The notes under the pieces are model-generated. The model saw nothing but the letters and a program-made list of their open reading frames with translations, ran no database searches and was not told the origin of the DNA. Position numbers and translations under genes: made by a program. Shown piece after piece: positions 1-53,356 of a stretch of DNA of 64,000 nucleotides (the first letter of the stretch is position 1; the number at the start of each line of letters is the position of its first letter). Source of the stretch: Lota lota (lineage: Eukaryota > Chordata > Actinopteri > Gadiformes > Lotidae); assembly GCA_026745465.1 (NCBI GenBank), contig JACYXH010000813.1, positions 922,392 through 986,391 on the forward strand, read 5' to 3'.

Positions 1-82
1 AGAGAAAGGGAGAGAGAGTGAGCGTGAGAGAGAGCGAGGAAGAAGGAGAGGAAGGGAAAAGACAAGTAGACAAGCTCCTTAC
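1..82 (-). other. CREB5: CREB5 intron (start), purine-rich
   Basis: Intron downstream of the 83-191 exon; begins with donor gtaagg at 82-77 on the minus strand. Bases 1-60 are a degenerate (GA)n tract. The next CREB5 exon lies before base 1. Confidence 0.8.
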
Positions 83-30222
<30,140 letters not shown>

Positions 30223-30287
30223 CACTCCAGCCGGGTCTTCATAAAACTACAAACAAAGCCAGGCAGGAAAACAAGGACGGGGGCATT

Positions 30288-30302
30288 GGGGGGGGGGGGG
30301 GG
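30288..30302 (+). repeat. Poly-G run, 15 bp
   Basis: Reads as poly-C on the CREB5 strand, about 45 nt before the acceptor of the first coding exon, and may extend its pyrimidine-rich region. Confidence 0.9.
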
Positions 30303-33300
30303 ATTGAATGACCGCAGTTTACCCACCAGCACACACACTAGATAAATACACATCCCTGTCCGTGTCATTCTAGATGGAGCACTGTCATTACACCTGAAAA
30401 CATCCCAGTGGTTATTTTAGGTAATATGCCCACTGCATTCCTTTCCTGCATAATCTACAGACATGACAATCAAGGTTTAAATTTCAGGGGATTCCTTTAA
30501 AGAAGAAGGGGGTGTATAGCTGACATGTGATTGACGATTGAATGACGTGTGTCATTAAAAGTGTCATTTGACAACTTGGTACATTGCATGTTCGTTGCAT
30601 GTGTTGGTAGGCCTCACTATAACATAGTCTCCACTTCAAATTGTTATTCATAGTGATGTATGCAAAAGTGTTTTAAAAAAGTACAAATAAATTTGATCGA
30701 TTGGTTGATCGTGCCCATCCCAAAACTATAACTCACTTGTTCACATTCAACCTAGTTTGATCTTATTCTTAATGTGCTGCCAATTTAAAATACATTTTAA
30801 TTGGCTAAGTAGTGAAACATATAACAATAACACAGAAAGATCCACCACCATCATGTCTGGATAATTGTGAATAAGGATGTGTAAATGAATTCACGTTGAT
30901 TCAATAATGGCCATGCACAGTGTGACAGTTAGCAGGCGAAGCAGTGAGGAAGCAACAGAGCATGAGAAAGAGAAGTGCAACAGATTGATCAATTGGGACA
31001 GAAGACAGTTTTCTACTTTTGCTCCAAGTTACAGACATAGGGCAGTGCACTCAATGCACTTTCTTTGCTTGCCTTCCAATTGTGCCAAGGGTGTAATTAA
31101 TAAAGTATTCTGTTGCCCATTGCCTCATATTAAACATGCAATGAATCCTGAAGATGAAGAACAAAGTTGACCACTAATCGACGACTCTGTAGGCACTTGT
31201 TAAATCAAATTCATTTTGTAAAGCATGTTCTAACATTAATTTACACAAACAGGTATACTGTCTGACCTGGTTTCAGCTTTAATTATATATTTTTTAGAAT
31301 CACATGGGCTGCAAGGTCTTTGTGTTTTACAAAAATACCATGCATCCCATGTGCTGTTTAGAATGTCAAATCCAAAGCATTTTTCATTCAAATTAATAAA
31401 TACTTAATTTGTATGTTGTGAAAAAGAGTACATATATTTTGTTGCACCTTTTTTATATTGATATTTATCATAAATGTATTCAATGTATATTATATCCTGG
31501 TTATAACATTTTACATTTTATTTGATATGTTGTGTTTAGATGTGACAAAGACTTGTGGTTTGGCGCTCAGTGAAACTGTTGCCTGCGGTGTCATTGCTAT
31601 ATCTGTTTTTAGAAGTATGTCACTATTCACTGCTAACTAACCTCATCACACATGTCTCCATTAAAGTCATGCCAGATACACACATAGATATCATTTGCAA
31701 ATAATTATCATACATCACAGGTGAGACTTTGCCCATTTGAACCATGCTATTTTGTCAAAGTAAAACTCAACAAGACGAGAAGAATGAATGTGTTCTTTTC
31801 AAGCTGACCGCACAATCTTTTGGAGGAAGAAACTATCTTGGACATTCTTGAATCCTCTGTGCAGTGCTTAACTAATAATAATTATACAATCTAACAAAAT
31901 ACGCTAAACAATGCCTCTTCCTCCAAGGTCCACGGTGGAACTAAAGTGGCACCAGGCAGTCCTGCAATATTTATTTATAATGTCCATTAAGTCTAAAAGT
32001 GCTCTACAAGTCCCCATTAATAAGGTGACAACTTGCCCCAGCACTGAGAAGAAAATCCTCCACACCTCCATCAGGTAAAGAAATAAAGGGTAAGAAAATG
32101 GATAAAAGCGTTTGACCATAACTAGGTGTCTTCCAAATACACTGAGTACTGCGGTTAACATACAGCAGTCCTATGGTAAAAACCTGCATAAATTCCCCGA
32201 AAACAGACATTTCTGTATACACTATGATATACTTATGTGTTTGTACACTGGAACAGACTATTTCTTTAAGCACAGTCAAAACACTTTAGTATTTTGTTAT
32301 GGTCAGCAGTGGTGTTTTCCTAACAAGCAATACTTCATGACAGAGCCGGGGAAAAAGGTTCTGGACAGAGTCTCTCTGTCAGAAATGAAAGGCTGCTGGC
32401 TCTCGTTCTTTCTCCAGCTCACTTGCTCTTTTCTTCTAACCTATATGTGCTATCACCTGGCTTGTTTTGACATAACACAACTTCAAAGTCAAACCTATAA
32501 CGTCTACCATTTCAAACACAGCTTTCTAGTTGAAGTTTGCATTTTGAAAAAGTAATTTATCTTGGTACAGCAAATATACAATACTATAATTCTTATCTTA
32601 ATGTTGTTTTTTTGTTTTTTGCAGTACAACTCTCTGTGACTGTTAATCACATTAAACTCCTCATTCGTTTTTATTATTGAAGCAAGTAACTTGTTTATAT
32701 CATGTTTACAGGTATGTTAACGTTTGTTTGTAATATCCCTTTGAAGTTAAATGTAAGTATCAGTTTCTAAGTTATTTGATCAATGCACAATTAAAACCTT
32801 TCCAACAATTGTATAACCAACATATTTGAAGGAAGTAATATTTGGACATATGGCATACATGATATTTTAAGAGAAAGAGTAGGAAATGGGTGAAAAACGT
32901 TTTTTCTTACTACATTCCTCTTTAAAAAAATCATATTTAGCAGGAAATCCAAACCATATGGCATTTACAACAATGAACATCGATTCTGTCTTTACCTCTG
33001 TTAATTATCAAATAGATTTCACACTTTAAATTATCAATGCTCTTGAAATGGGCACTTGGCTACATTTCGTATAGATGTTTTAGTTTAGCAAAGGAAATTT
33101 GGTTACATTTTACATTAACTAAACCCCGATGTGAAGGCGGGGGAAGGATTAGGGGCCAGAGTTCGACTTCAAGTGGACCTGGGGAGGAACTCTCCAGGTA
33201 CAGGTCACACATTAGAATTTAAACAATATGCTAAGGAAAGGGGAAAGGGTTGGGGTTGGAGTGCACAGGCATAAAGGGTTATAGAAGCAGGCACAAACAT

Positions 33301-33415
33301 GCACCACCACTCCAATCTTCTGCTCCCTGGCCTGGGCCTTTGACAGAAAGGTTCAGGTGGGACGGAGCCCCCTCAGGCTCTCTGGGGCTCTCTGAAACAA
33401 TGCATGTTGTGAACT

Positions 33416-33493
33416 CCTACTCTTCCAGCTAAATGCATGAAAAAAAAAGGTGATCCATCACCTTTTTGTCATTCATTTAGCTGGAAGAGTAGG
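33416..33493. repeat. Near-perfect 78-nt hairpin, 2-nt loop
   Basis: Outer stem 33416-33435 pairs perfectly with 33474-33493 (20 bp). After one mismatch, 33437-33440 pairs with 33469-33472. After a small asymmetric A-bulge, 33444-33454 pairs with 33457-33467 around a CC loop. About 35 of 36 possible pairs. It lies in the CREB5-JAZF1 interval. Confidence 0.9.
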
Positions 33494-34891
33494 TAGGTAA
33501 CCTATTAATAATAAATTTGTATAATAATATTTAATTGCTAATTCAGACCCTATCATGTCTCGCAACCCGCTGTTCGAAACCAACTGTGGTTTCTCTATCT
33601 CTATTTCTTTCCTAATTTGTGATTGTTGCACAGACCTCGGACATTTTCTTTTCTAAATTTAAATACAAATGTATACATTTTCAAAGGTATTACTTAAGAG
33701 AAAATGTTGCAAACGACATTTGGAAACAAGCAGGTGATCTGTGATCTTAATACAACTAGGCAAAGTATTGTTGTAGTCCTGGTTATTATTATTAAGGATA
33801 TGTATCATTATTATTTCTAAAATGTTAATTCTAACTATTTAGTTAATCAAATAAATATTAAAGTACTTAGAATCACAACAGCAAACAGAAATATAAGTTG
33901 CAGCTTAACCTGCATGGCTGGAAAGCTGCCATCGAAGCGGCACGCGTGCGAAACAAGTTGTTATTGATCAACAAAAGCCGATGGTTGCCTGTCGTAAACA
34001 CAACAGTGAAGGGTATTTAAACCTTAAAACCCATTTTCAACTCTTCTTAAGTGTTGCCTTGACAGAAACTTCTTGTCTAAAACCCACAATATGTCGGCGA
34101 TTAATCAAATAGCCCATTGTCTGGCCTGCAGAATGACGTTATGTCGGTTATATTTCTTCATCAACAGACTAATGCACATGAACAACTTATCATTATTAAA
34201 TGTCGTGTCACATTCTTCTATATTTTGGATAAAGCACCACTTCATCTATGGAATGATCCATGAAGCGAAATCTCGCAGCAGATCAGGATGAACGCCGGCT
34301 GCCTATCCCGAGATGGGACAGCCGGGATGAAAACAATGTGGAGACGGAGCTCCATTTGCGCTTTTTGAGACGACTGTTGCGCTACAATGTTTCTGGGTTT
34401 AAAGTCAAATGAAGGAACTGCAATTGTTATGTAATTTTTCTATTCGATTGAGCGCTTTAGACGTGATGAATTATAGACATGTCTGTCTACCTCATTGAAG
34501 GCAGTTGACAGTCCGCGAGCAGCACTTGACTCGCAGCGCAACTCCTCACAGTCAACAGATCGGCACAGATATCCCACAGGATAAACATTAGTCACCATGC
34601 CCTTGTACCCTACTTACCACTAGCGGAGGATTTGTCTTATAACGTCACATGCATGGGAACAAAACGTGTTATGGTGCCTTTGCTTTCGTGCAACACCAGA
34701 ACAAATATGAATAGAAGCATAAATCATTTAACAACTATAACAAACCAACAGTTGCTGGATGCACCCTGTTCTTCATAGTCATAGAATAACTGTAACTTAC
34801 CAAACAATTGTAGAAAATGTGAAGCAGCCTCTCAGAAGAAACCACGTTGGACTGAGAAAAGATTACAATACGTTCTATTTAGAGAAGCATA

Positions 34892-34918
34892 ACGTCACCC
34901 CTAGGGTGACGTCACGTG
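34892..34918. promoter_or_regulatory. CRE palindrome overlapping an E-box
   Basis: Nine-bp inverted arms (ACGTCACCC at 34892-34900 and GGGTGACGT at 34904-34912) around a 3-bp spacer. The right arm extends to a full consensus CRE, TGACGTCA (34907-34914), which shares bases with an E-box, CACGTG (34913-34918). CREB5 itself binds CREs, so this could be an autoregulatory site between CREB5 and JAZF1. The motif is seen; its function is inferred. Confidence 0.5.
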
Positions 34919-35808
34919 GGATTCCTGAACTTCTAAATCATTGCAGTCCGCTTGGAGGCGGTGCAAGCACGAGGCACACAGGCAGACCCCGCTGGTTGTG
35001 AAGGGAGTGGGTGTGGCGCACATAATGGCGCTCGAGCTCCACTATTGACTAATTAGCTCTGCAAAGCACCACTTACAATTAACTTTGCAACAGTTTTATG
35101 AGCGACATGCCTTAGCTAATTTGATCAGCAGAAATGTTAATCAGTTAAGTAGATTAATTGGAAATTACATAAGAGCGTTTAATAATAGGCCTACACATGA
35201 GAAACACATTGGAAACATAAATAATGAATGTAGGCTAGAATTGTATGTAATTCCGGCTTATATAAGCTATAACCTAATTGATTTGCTAGGCCCACTCTTT
35301 CTCTCCCTTGTTATATTTGCATTTTTCTGTTTTAAACCAATTTGTGAAATACGTTATGAACATATGAATGACTATTGGCTATAGATATGTGTACAATTGT
35401 CAGGTTAGGAGAAGCATACAATATTAAAGCATCAGATTGATACAAAATGTATTCTGTGTTGTTTAAAACTAGGTTTAACACACATGTAGGCTAAATATGA
35501 ACGTAATTAAATTGAATAAAGTCTGTAAGGTTAGGACAGAAGTAGCCTAGCCTATAGCCTACACTGAATCCAGGAAAGTAAGCTAATAGCAATCAAACAA
35601 TTACTCAGGATCGTAGCTTGACACCTTTATTTTCCACCATTTGTCTACAAGCAGCTTTTAGTAGGAATGCAGTATAGTCTTTTAAATTAGTTGAACATGA
35701 GGGTATTTACAGACCCCCCAACTAAGTTTGTCACCATCCAACCACCAGTCATGTCGACATTGTGCTACTTTGCAGTTCCCATAACTGACTTCCCGCCATT
35801 CACCTGTA

Positions 35809-35876
35809 ACGTCACAACTCACTCCTCCACGTGCACGCGTGTTTGGAACTGGAAGGTGACATTGATGAAACACGTG
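35809..35876. promoter_or_regulatory. Half-CRE and two CACGTG E-boxes
   Basis: ACGTCA at 35809-35814 and CACGTG at 35828-35833 and 35871-35876 lie within 70 bp in the divergent interval, next to the candidate CREB5 5' exon donor. Possible second regulatory cluster. Confidence 0.3.
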
Positions 35877-35926
35877 GGCCGTAAAGCCGCAGCACTTTAG
35901 AAGGAGATATAAGCAGCAGCATTTAC

Positions 35927-36060
35927 CTTCTGGGAGCTGGAGCTCTGCCTGTGACCTGTTGGTGCCGGCTGGCTGTGATTTCTCGGACCATAGACAATGG
36001 TAGTGAAGCTACATCCCCTCCAGGGATTAATGACTCCTCATGAGGGAGAGAGATGTTTAC
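35927..36060 (-). other. CREB5: Candidate CREB5 5'UTR exon (donor side only)
   Basis: On the minus strand, sequence ending CTCCCAGAAG is followed by a good donor, gtaaat (35926-35921). CREB5's first coding exon starts at a spliced acceptor, so an upstream non-coding exon is required, and this is the best donor I noticed in moderately GC-rich DNA. The 5' limit is arbitrary. Inference only. Confidence 0.25.
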
Positions 36061-36489
36061 CGCTGGCTCTGCACCACTCCTCCAGAAGCAATAAGAGCTC
36101 TGTCACTGAAACAATAACGCAGTCTGAAAAGTGGCCATAACTCAGAGCTTCTCCACCTGTGTCTTCTAACCAGAGCTTTAATCAACGTTTATGACATCCC
36201 TTTGTCTCTTTACTGCCGATATATTTCTCAACCAATCCAAACATTATGTTCCCAGAGGACGCGGCTATTAGAGTTGTAAAGAGCTGATACAGTTTGGGTC
36301 AATGACCCCCACTAAAGCGGATTTGATCTATATTATACTAAAGCTTTTACTATACCATCTAGCCGTTTTTCTGAGCAAAGTCACATTGAAAAATGGGGAG
36401 CTGTAATTCCATTGCTGGTTGAAGGAGTTGTAAAATGAGCCATAGGCAAAATACTGTAAAAACATGTATTTCACAAGCCCCTTATGGAT

Positions 36490-36491
<2 letters not shown>

Positions 36492-36553
<62 letters not shown>
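36492..36553 (+). repeat. (TA)n microsatellite
   Basis: About 30 TA units; able to extrude as a cruciform. Confidence 0.95.
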
Positions 36554-36555
<2 letters not shown>

Positions 36556-37546
36556 GTATGTTATACATATGTGAAAATATGTGTCCTACCTAGCAGAGCG
36601 ATGTATGCCTCTGGGGCTGGACATGTCAGAGTGTTTTGGAAACATGACCCAGCTCTGTTGCAAGGAGCAAGCTGAATTACATTTTACCAATCCAAAAGGT
36701 GTGAAACATTACAATACTTGCAACTGTGCATGAATGATAAAAATATACCAAATATAAATTATATTTGTAGTTTATTTGAGTCATGTTTTACATATTTATA
36801 CAAACACACAAATTACAAATATATTATTCTTCATATGCTTATTTGAATCAGTCCAATGGTCTTGTTTGCTTTACATTAATAATAAAAGGGTCAAGAAACA
36901 TGACCCCTTCTTATCCGTATCATGTTTTCAGAGTACATATTACATTGCTTGGTAATCAGTGAAAACAGTTTCAGCCTCTGAGCAGTTTAGACACTGTCCA
37001 CATTGAGATGGTTAAACAACCTATTCCGTAAATCTCTGGCACAGAGTATCACACATTTAACTACTATTACCTCATCTTATTTTACTGGCCTGTAATGAAT
37101 GAATGAATGAAGAGTAGTGATTAGTTAGCAGCTTTCACTCATTAATAACAACCACCAATAAACAACTAATTTCAAAATTCAACCAGTCAACTAGCCTATT
37201 GTAATGGGGTTGTGTGTGATGCAATGCTTTCACAGTATTATCCCACACTGCTCTCCAGTATCCTTGGAAAAATGAGTTTGCCATTACTGTGGTGCCTTGA
37301 TGAAGGACTGGGCTGGGCCCAGCAAGGACCCATGACAGCACAACCAGGCCGAGACCCAAGGCCTCTCCGCTGCCAAAGACACGTAAAAAGAAAGTAACTG
37401 AATACAGGCAGCGTTGGTGGAAAAATCTAAAGGTTATAGGAATAGGCAATGACATCTTTGGGAATATATTTCCCGTTTCATCATCTGCCTGTGTCCGTTG
37501 GGCTTACCTTTATAATGGTGAACAATGGTTGTGGAAAGATTGTATT

Positions 37547-37577
<31 letters not shown>
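37547..37577 (+). repeat. (ATC)n trinucleotide repeat
   Basis: Ten ATC units about 600 bp upstream of the JAZF1 ATG. Confidence 0.95.
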
Positions 37578-37984
37578 CCGCACAAGCACATATGATGAAC
37601 AGCTTTATGATGTGTTTTTCTTCCACAACTTATTTGAACACTCAAAATAGGCTATGACATCCATGTAAGTTGATTAACTATAATGGGTTGACTAATGTAG
37701 ATATGTCGTAACATGATTAAATTAGACGGTCGCAACCCCTGATCTACTTGCGTTGCATTACGGACGCATGATACTCATGCTCATCTTTGTAGTGAGTCAT
37801 TCCAAAGTCATTCACTGATGTGTTGATAAACACTGCCACTCTGTGGCAACATCGTGTACATCAACACAATGTTGGTCAATATTAATTTGTATTTTTATAT
37901 TTATCAGCATCATCGTTTATTTTTCACACTGAACTATGTATAATAGGCTTTGACACTTGGTATTGGTGTCAATACCACACACAA

Positions 37985-38033
37985 ACACACACATGCATGC
38001 GCGCGCACGCACACACACACACACACGCACACA
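37985..38033. repeat. Alternating purine-pyrimidine tract upstream of JAZF1 start
   Basis: 49 bp of unbroken purine-pyrimidine alternation made of AC repeats around a GCGCGC core (about 38000-38006), ending 138 bp before the JAZF1 ATG. Such sequence favours Z-DNA. Confidence 0.85.
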
Positions 38034-38171
38034 CAGGCACAAGGTACCGCCGCCCCAAAGTCGTGAAGCTACAGCGAACGCCGCCTCTGCGCTCCAGCTG
38101 TTTGCACCGCTGTCTGGCTGCTATCTTTTTGCTCACCGCCGCTGTCAACATTTTGTAATGCGGCAGCGAAC

Positions 38172-50212
<12,041 letters not shown>

Positions 50213-52255
50213 CAGTTAGGTCGAGACGGCGGGATCCAACCAGCAACCACCTGCCACTTCCGTTCTCCAGCCACACAAACACAGCCAATCACCAGCCTCC
50301 ACAGGTTTTTCTACATTGCAACCAACTCTCTCTCTGGCCTTGGTTATACTTGCCTTTTAAGTGAGACTTTTGTGATTAGATCTCGCCAGGATGCATAAGA
50401 CCTAGCTGTCAGGTATAGACACTCCCAGATCGAATCTAGGTCGCATTGTGATCCAATGTGCAGGGTTGCATATGGTTCACACTTGACTATTTGATAACAA
50501 CAGATAACTATGTAATTAAAACCCCGCCCTATGCCCTGAATTGCGGCACATGCATAAAACAAGAAAGCATGTCTGAGTGAGTGTGAGCGTTTGTTTGACT
50601 ACCAAAGTGAAGTTAGTTTCATAATCAAAAATGAATAAGCATGTTTATAGCCTACGACTATAATAAGTTGACTCAACATCATTTATTTTTTATTTTAAAC
50701 TCTTTCCGTTCATGTTTATGTGGAAACGAGATCTGATCACATATCTGGTCACATAGTTTGCGTTCAAGCGTCATGTGACGCAACATCCGTGGATCTGGCA
50801 GATCCAATCACAACAGTACCGGTGATTGATATGATAAGTGTGACCAAGGGCCTCTCTCACTCTCCCTCTCTTTCTATCTGTTTTTTATTCACTTACTTAC
50901 ATTCTTTATGACAGTAGTTGATTAACATGTTCTAAAACCGTTCTGGGTATCAAAAATGTTATTTATCCACATGAATAGGGTCTTGGTTTACTGCTGGAAG
51001 CTCATGTGTAGTTCAGTTTTGTATTTTTGCACATTCACTCATATTCATCTATATCTGTTTCTACATAAATCATTACTGAGGATCGCAGAACAGATATGTT
51101 TATCGATTCATCACCAGAACAAGGAACCATTCGTGTGGAGGTGGCTTCTGTTTAGTTAGCATGGCCACCAAGAAGGGATCGTTCCTGAAGAACACACTGG
51201 TGTTCATGGTTACCATTCCAATGCAGTGTCTCTGTAGAGCCCAAGCATGAAACAAAAAACAATCATCTGAATCTTCTAGAGTACAAATACTTCATTTTAG
51301 TTTTTTTTTTTTTGTTTGGGTAGGAAATATTGTTATTAGTACCAAAAGTTGATCTCAGGAGACATTTGAAGCATTTTGGTACCACAATTCTGTCAGCGTT
51401 TTTGTGGTTTTGACCGTATGCTTTTGACAGTATTTCAAGCTTTTTTCACAGAAGTATGCAGTACAGCTTATTCCTATGTAAGAATTAAGCACTTTTTCTA
51501 ACCAATTGCCAACAGTAAAGGAGGCTGTTCAGACCACATCTCCTGTATTTACAATATGAACCGGTCCATTGTTATCGTAGAAACAAGGTCATTGAGAACA
51601 GCTCTTATGGACTGTTCCCAGAGTGGATCCACACCCCACCTCCAGTATTTTTGTATTTGGACCTTCTGTAGGCGTTCCTTCAATCATTAAACACAGCATT
51701 TCAGTCCTACTCTTTCTACACAGCCTTTTCAACTGAGAGATCAAGCAGGATCCAGATTGTGTGCCATTTTCATTGACTTGTACTGACTTGGGGTTTTGTA
51801 CAACTATGTAACCATCATTAGCATTAAGTTCTTCAAGAATCTTCCCAGTTGAGGCATACCTCTGTTCCCCTTGTCAGTCTGTAAGTTTAGTGCCATAGTT
51901 AAGTGTGAATTTATCTGGAGCAGCAGTTTGCCCGAGATATGCTACACGATCAAGAGCCTACAAGGGCCATGTGAAAAACAGTGGAGTTGATGGATTAGTC
52001 AATGGCATTGTCACTGCATGGGCGTTGATGTAAAAATACCATTTGTATGTAGGAGAATTGTGACAGTCTTGTACTGCCAGTATCGATGGAACTGAAATAT
52101 TGTGTACAGTGAATGTATTGTCGTTAAGTGCATTAAAGTATATTTTCATATTTCTGGGGGAGAAAATAATATATACACGTGTATTTGGTAATGACAATGC
52201 AATGGGTTGTTTTGGATGTACTGTATTCTTCAAAATAAAGCTGCTTCATGTTAAC
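50213..52255 (+). other. JAZF1: JAZF1 3'UTR (probable)
   Basis: About 2 kb from the stop codon to the first clear downstream AATAAA (52234-52239). A second AATAAA is at 52270-52275. AT-rich, with no competing ORF. The human JAZF1 3'UTR is also long. Confidence 0.6.
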
Positions 52256-52275
52256 TTTGATCGAGTCTGAATAAA
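52234..52275 (+). terminator. JAZF1: JAZF1 poly(A) signals
   Basis: AATAAA hexamers at 52234-52239 and 52270-52275 on the plus strand, about 2 kb past the JAZF1 stop. Cleavage expected 10-30 nt after whichever is used. Confidence 0.55.
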
Positions 52276-52334
52276 AAAAATGCTTTAGAAGCATGCCTTC
52301 AAATCCACAAAAATTGAAAACAAACCGATGAATG

Positions 52335-53157
52335 ACTTTTGAACATACTTTATTAGTTAATATGCAATACATGGTGCTTGCGAAAAACAACTCAAACATT
52401 TTAAAATACATATAAGTTATCGTTGGAAATCAGAAGAGAACAGAAAGAAATAGCAGAAGCCTGGCATGCACCAAATACCTAATTGATGCAAGGGTTCATT
52501 ATCCAGACACGACAGTCAAGTTACTGAAAGACGAAAATAAAATTAATCAGAAGTTGACTAACACAGACAATAGACAAGAGTCTGTACATGGATCATCAAG
52601 GCTTTCACAACATCATTGTTTATATATATGAAAAAAACACGATATTCGATTTCACCATATGAAATGGTTTGTTAATGTAATCACACAAGCAATTCCTTCT
52701 CCTCTCCTGCATATTGTGCACTAGGCTGCTATTTGAAGAGGTTGTTTGAGTTTGGTTAGATGGAGTCAAATGTACGTTTGGTAAACATGTCTTGCCTCTT
52801 TCCCTGATTTGTAAAATCTAGTGAAAAAATAGACCTACGACAGATCAAAAAACAGTCTTAACTCTTAATTAAGCCATACCCAAATTGAGGAACTTAGGCA
52901 CCATTAAAAATAAACTATTTAGATCTGCACATCTCATAGCCAAATATAGTAGCCCTGGGTTAAAGTCAAGGTCAGATTCAATCTCAGGTTTTATTATGTC
53001 AAACCACCTCTAACTGTGACAAAAATAACAGCAGACAAAAACAAAAAACCAAAGGTCCTAAAGAACAGATCTTCACACTAGAACATGCGGTAAGAGAAGT
53101 TGATGTGTTTGAGTGGAGAAAGTATACAGGCCAAGCAGATGTGATTTCAGGCATAGT
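52335..53157 (-). other. TAX1BP1: TAX1BP1 3'UTR (probable)
   Basis: About 820 nt from the TAX1BP1 stop to the first good minus-strand AATAAA (plus-strand TTTATT at 52349-52354). AT-rich, no ORF. Confidence 0.6.
52349..52354 (-). terminator. TAX1BP1: TAX1BP1 poly(A) signal
   Basis: AATAAA on the minus strand. It faces the JAZF1 poly(A) signals 75-110 bp away. Confidence 0.55.
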
Positions 53158-53356
53158 CTACTCAAAGGTGAGCATGTTGCCGTCAAAGTGCGTCAGCACG
53201 TGGTTCTCGAAGATCTTCTGCTCGCAGTCAAGCGGGAACTGTTCGCTGCACATGGGGCACACCTTCCAGTGGCTCTCCACATGCTCCTCAAACTTACTCT
53301 GGTCATAGTTGGGCGGGAAGATGACCTCACAGAGTGGACAGCGTTTCATGTCCACA
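53158..53356 (-). CDS. TAX1BP1: TAX1BP1 last coding exon (two C-terminal zinc fingers)
   Basis: Reads (S)VDMKRCPLCEVIFPPNYDQ, SKFEEHVESHWKVCPMCSEQ, FPLDCEQKIFENHVLTHFDG, NMLTFE stop. Finger 1 uses CPLC...H...H, finger 2 CPMC...H...H; these bind ubiquitin and myosin VI in the family. FPPNY is a PPxY motif. Stop TAG at 53160-53158. Acceptor tgcag. Confidence 0.97.

Larger units (their letters stand above)
30247..38171. other. CREB5-JAZF1 divergent interval
   Basis: About 7.9 kb between the two start codons, head to head. It should contain the CREB5 5'UTR exon(s), both promoters and JAZF1's 5'UTR. Mostly unique AT-rich DNA, unlike the repeat-dense CREB5 introns. Notable elements are listed separately: hairpin 33416-33493, CRE/E-box palindrome 34892-34918, candidate 5' exon ending 35927, (TA)n 36492-36553, (ATC)n 37547-37577, alternating purine-pyrimidine tract 37985-38033. 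ORFs of up to about 100 codons here resemble no protein I know. Confidence 0.7.

Noticed and set aside
31904-32279. Overlapping minus-strand ORFs of 85-91 codons upstream of CREB5
   Set aside because: No recognisable domain, unremarkable AT-rich context, no paired splice sites or neighbouring exons.
34475-34490. p53-type half site (agacatgtct)
   Set aside because: Only a single 10-bp half site; a functional response element needs two.
35085-35384. 99-codon plus-strand ORF with a hydrophobic stretch in the divergent interval
   Set aside because: Resembles no protein I know; AT-rich random ORFs of this size are expected and no promoter or splice context supports it.
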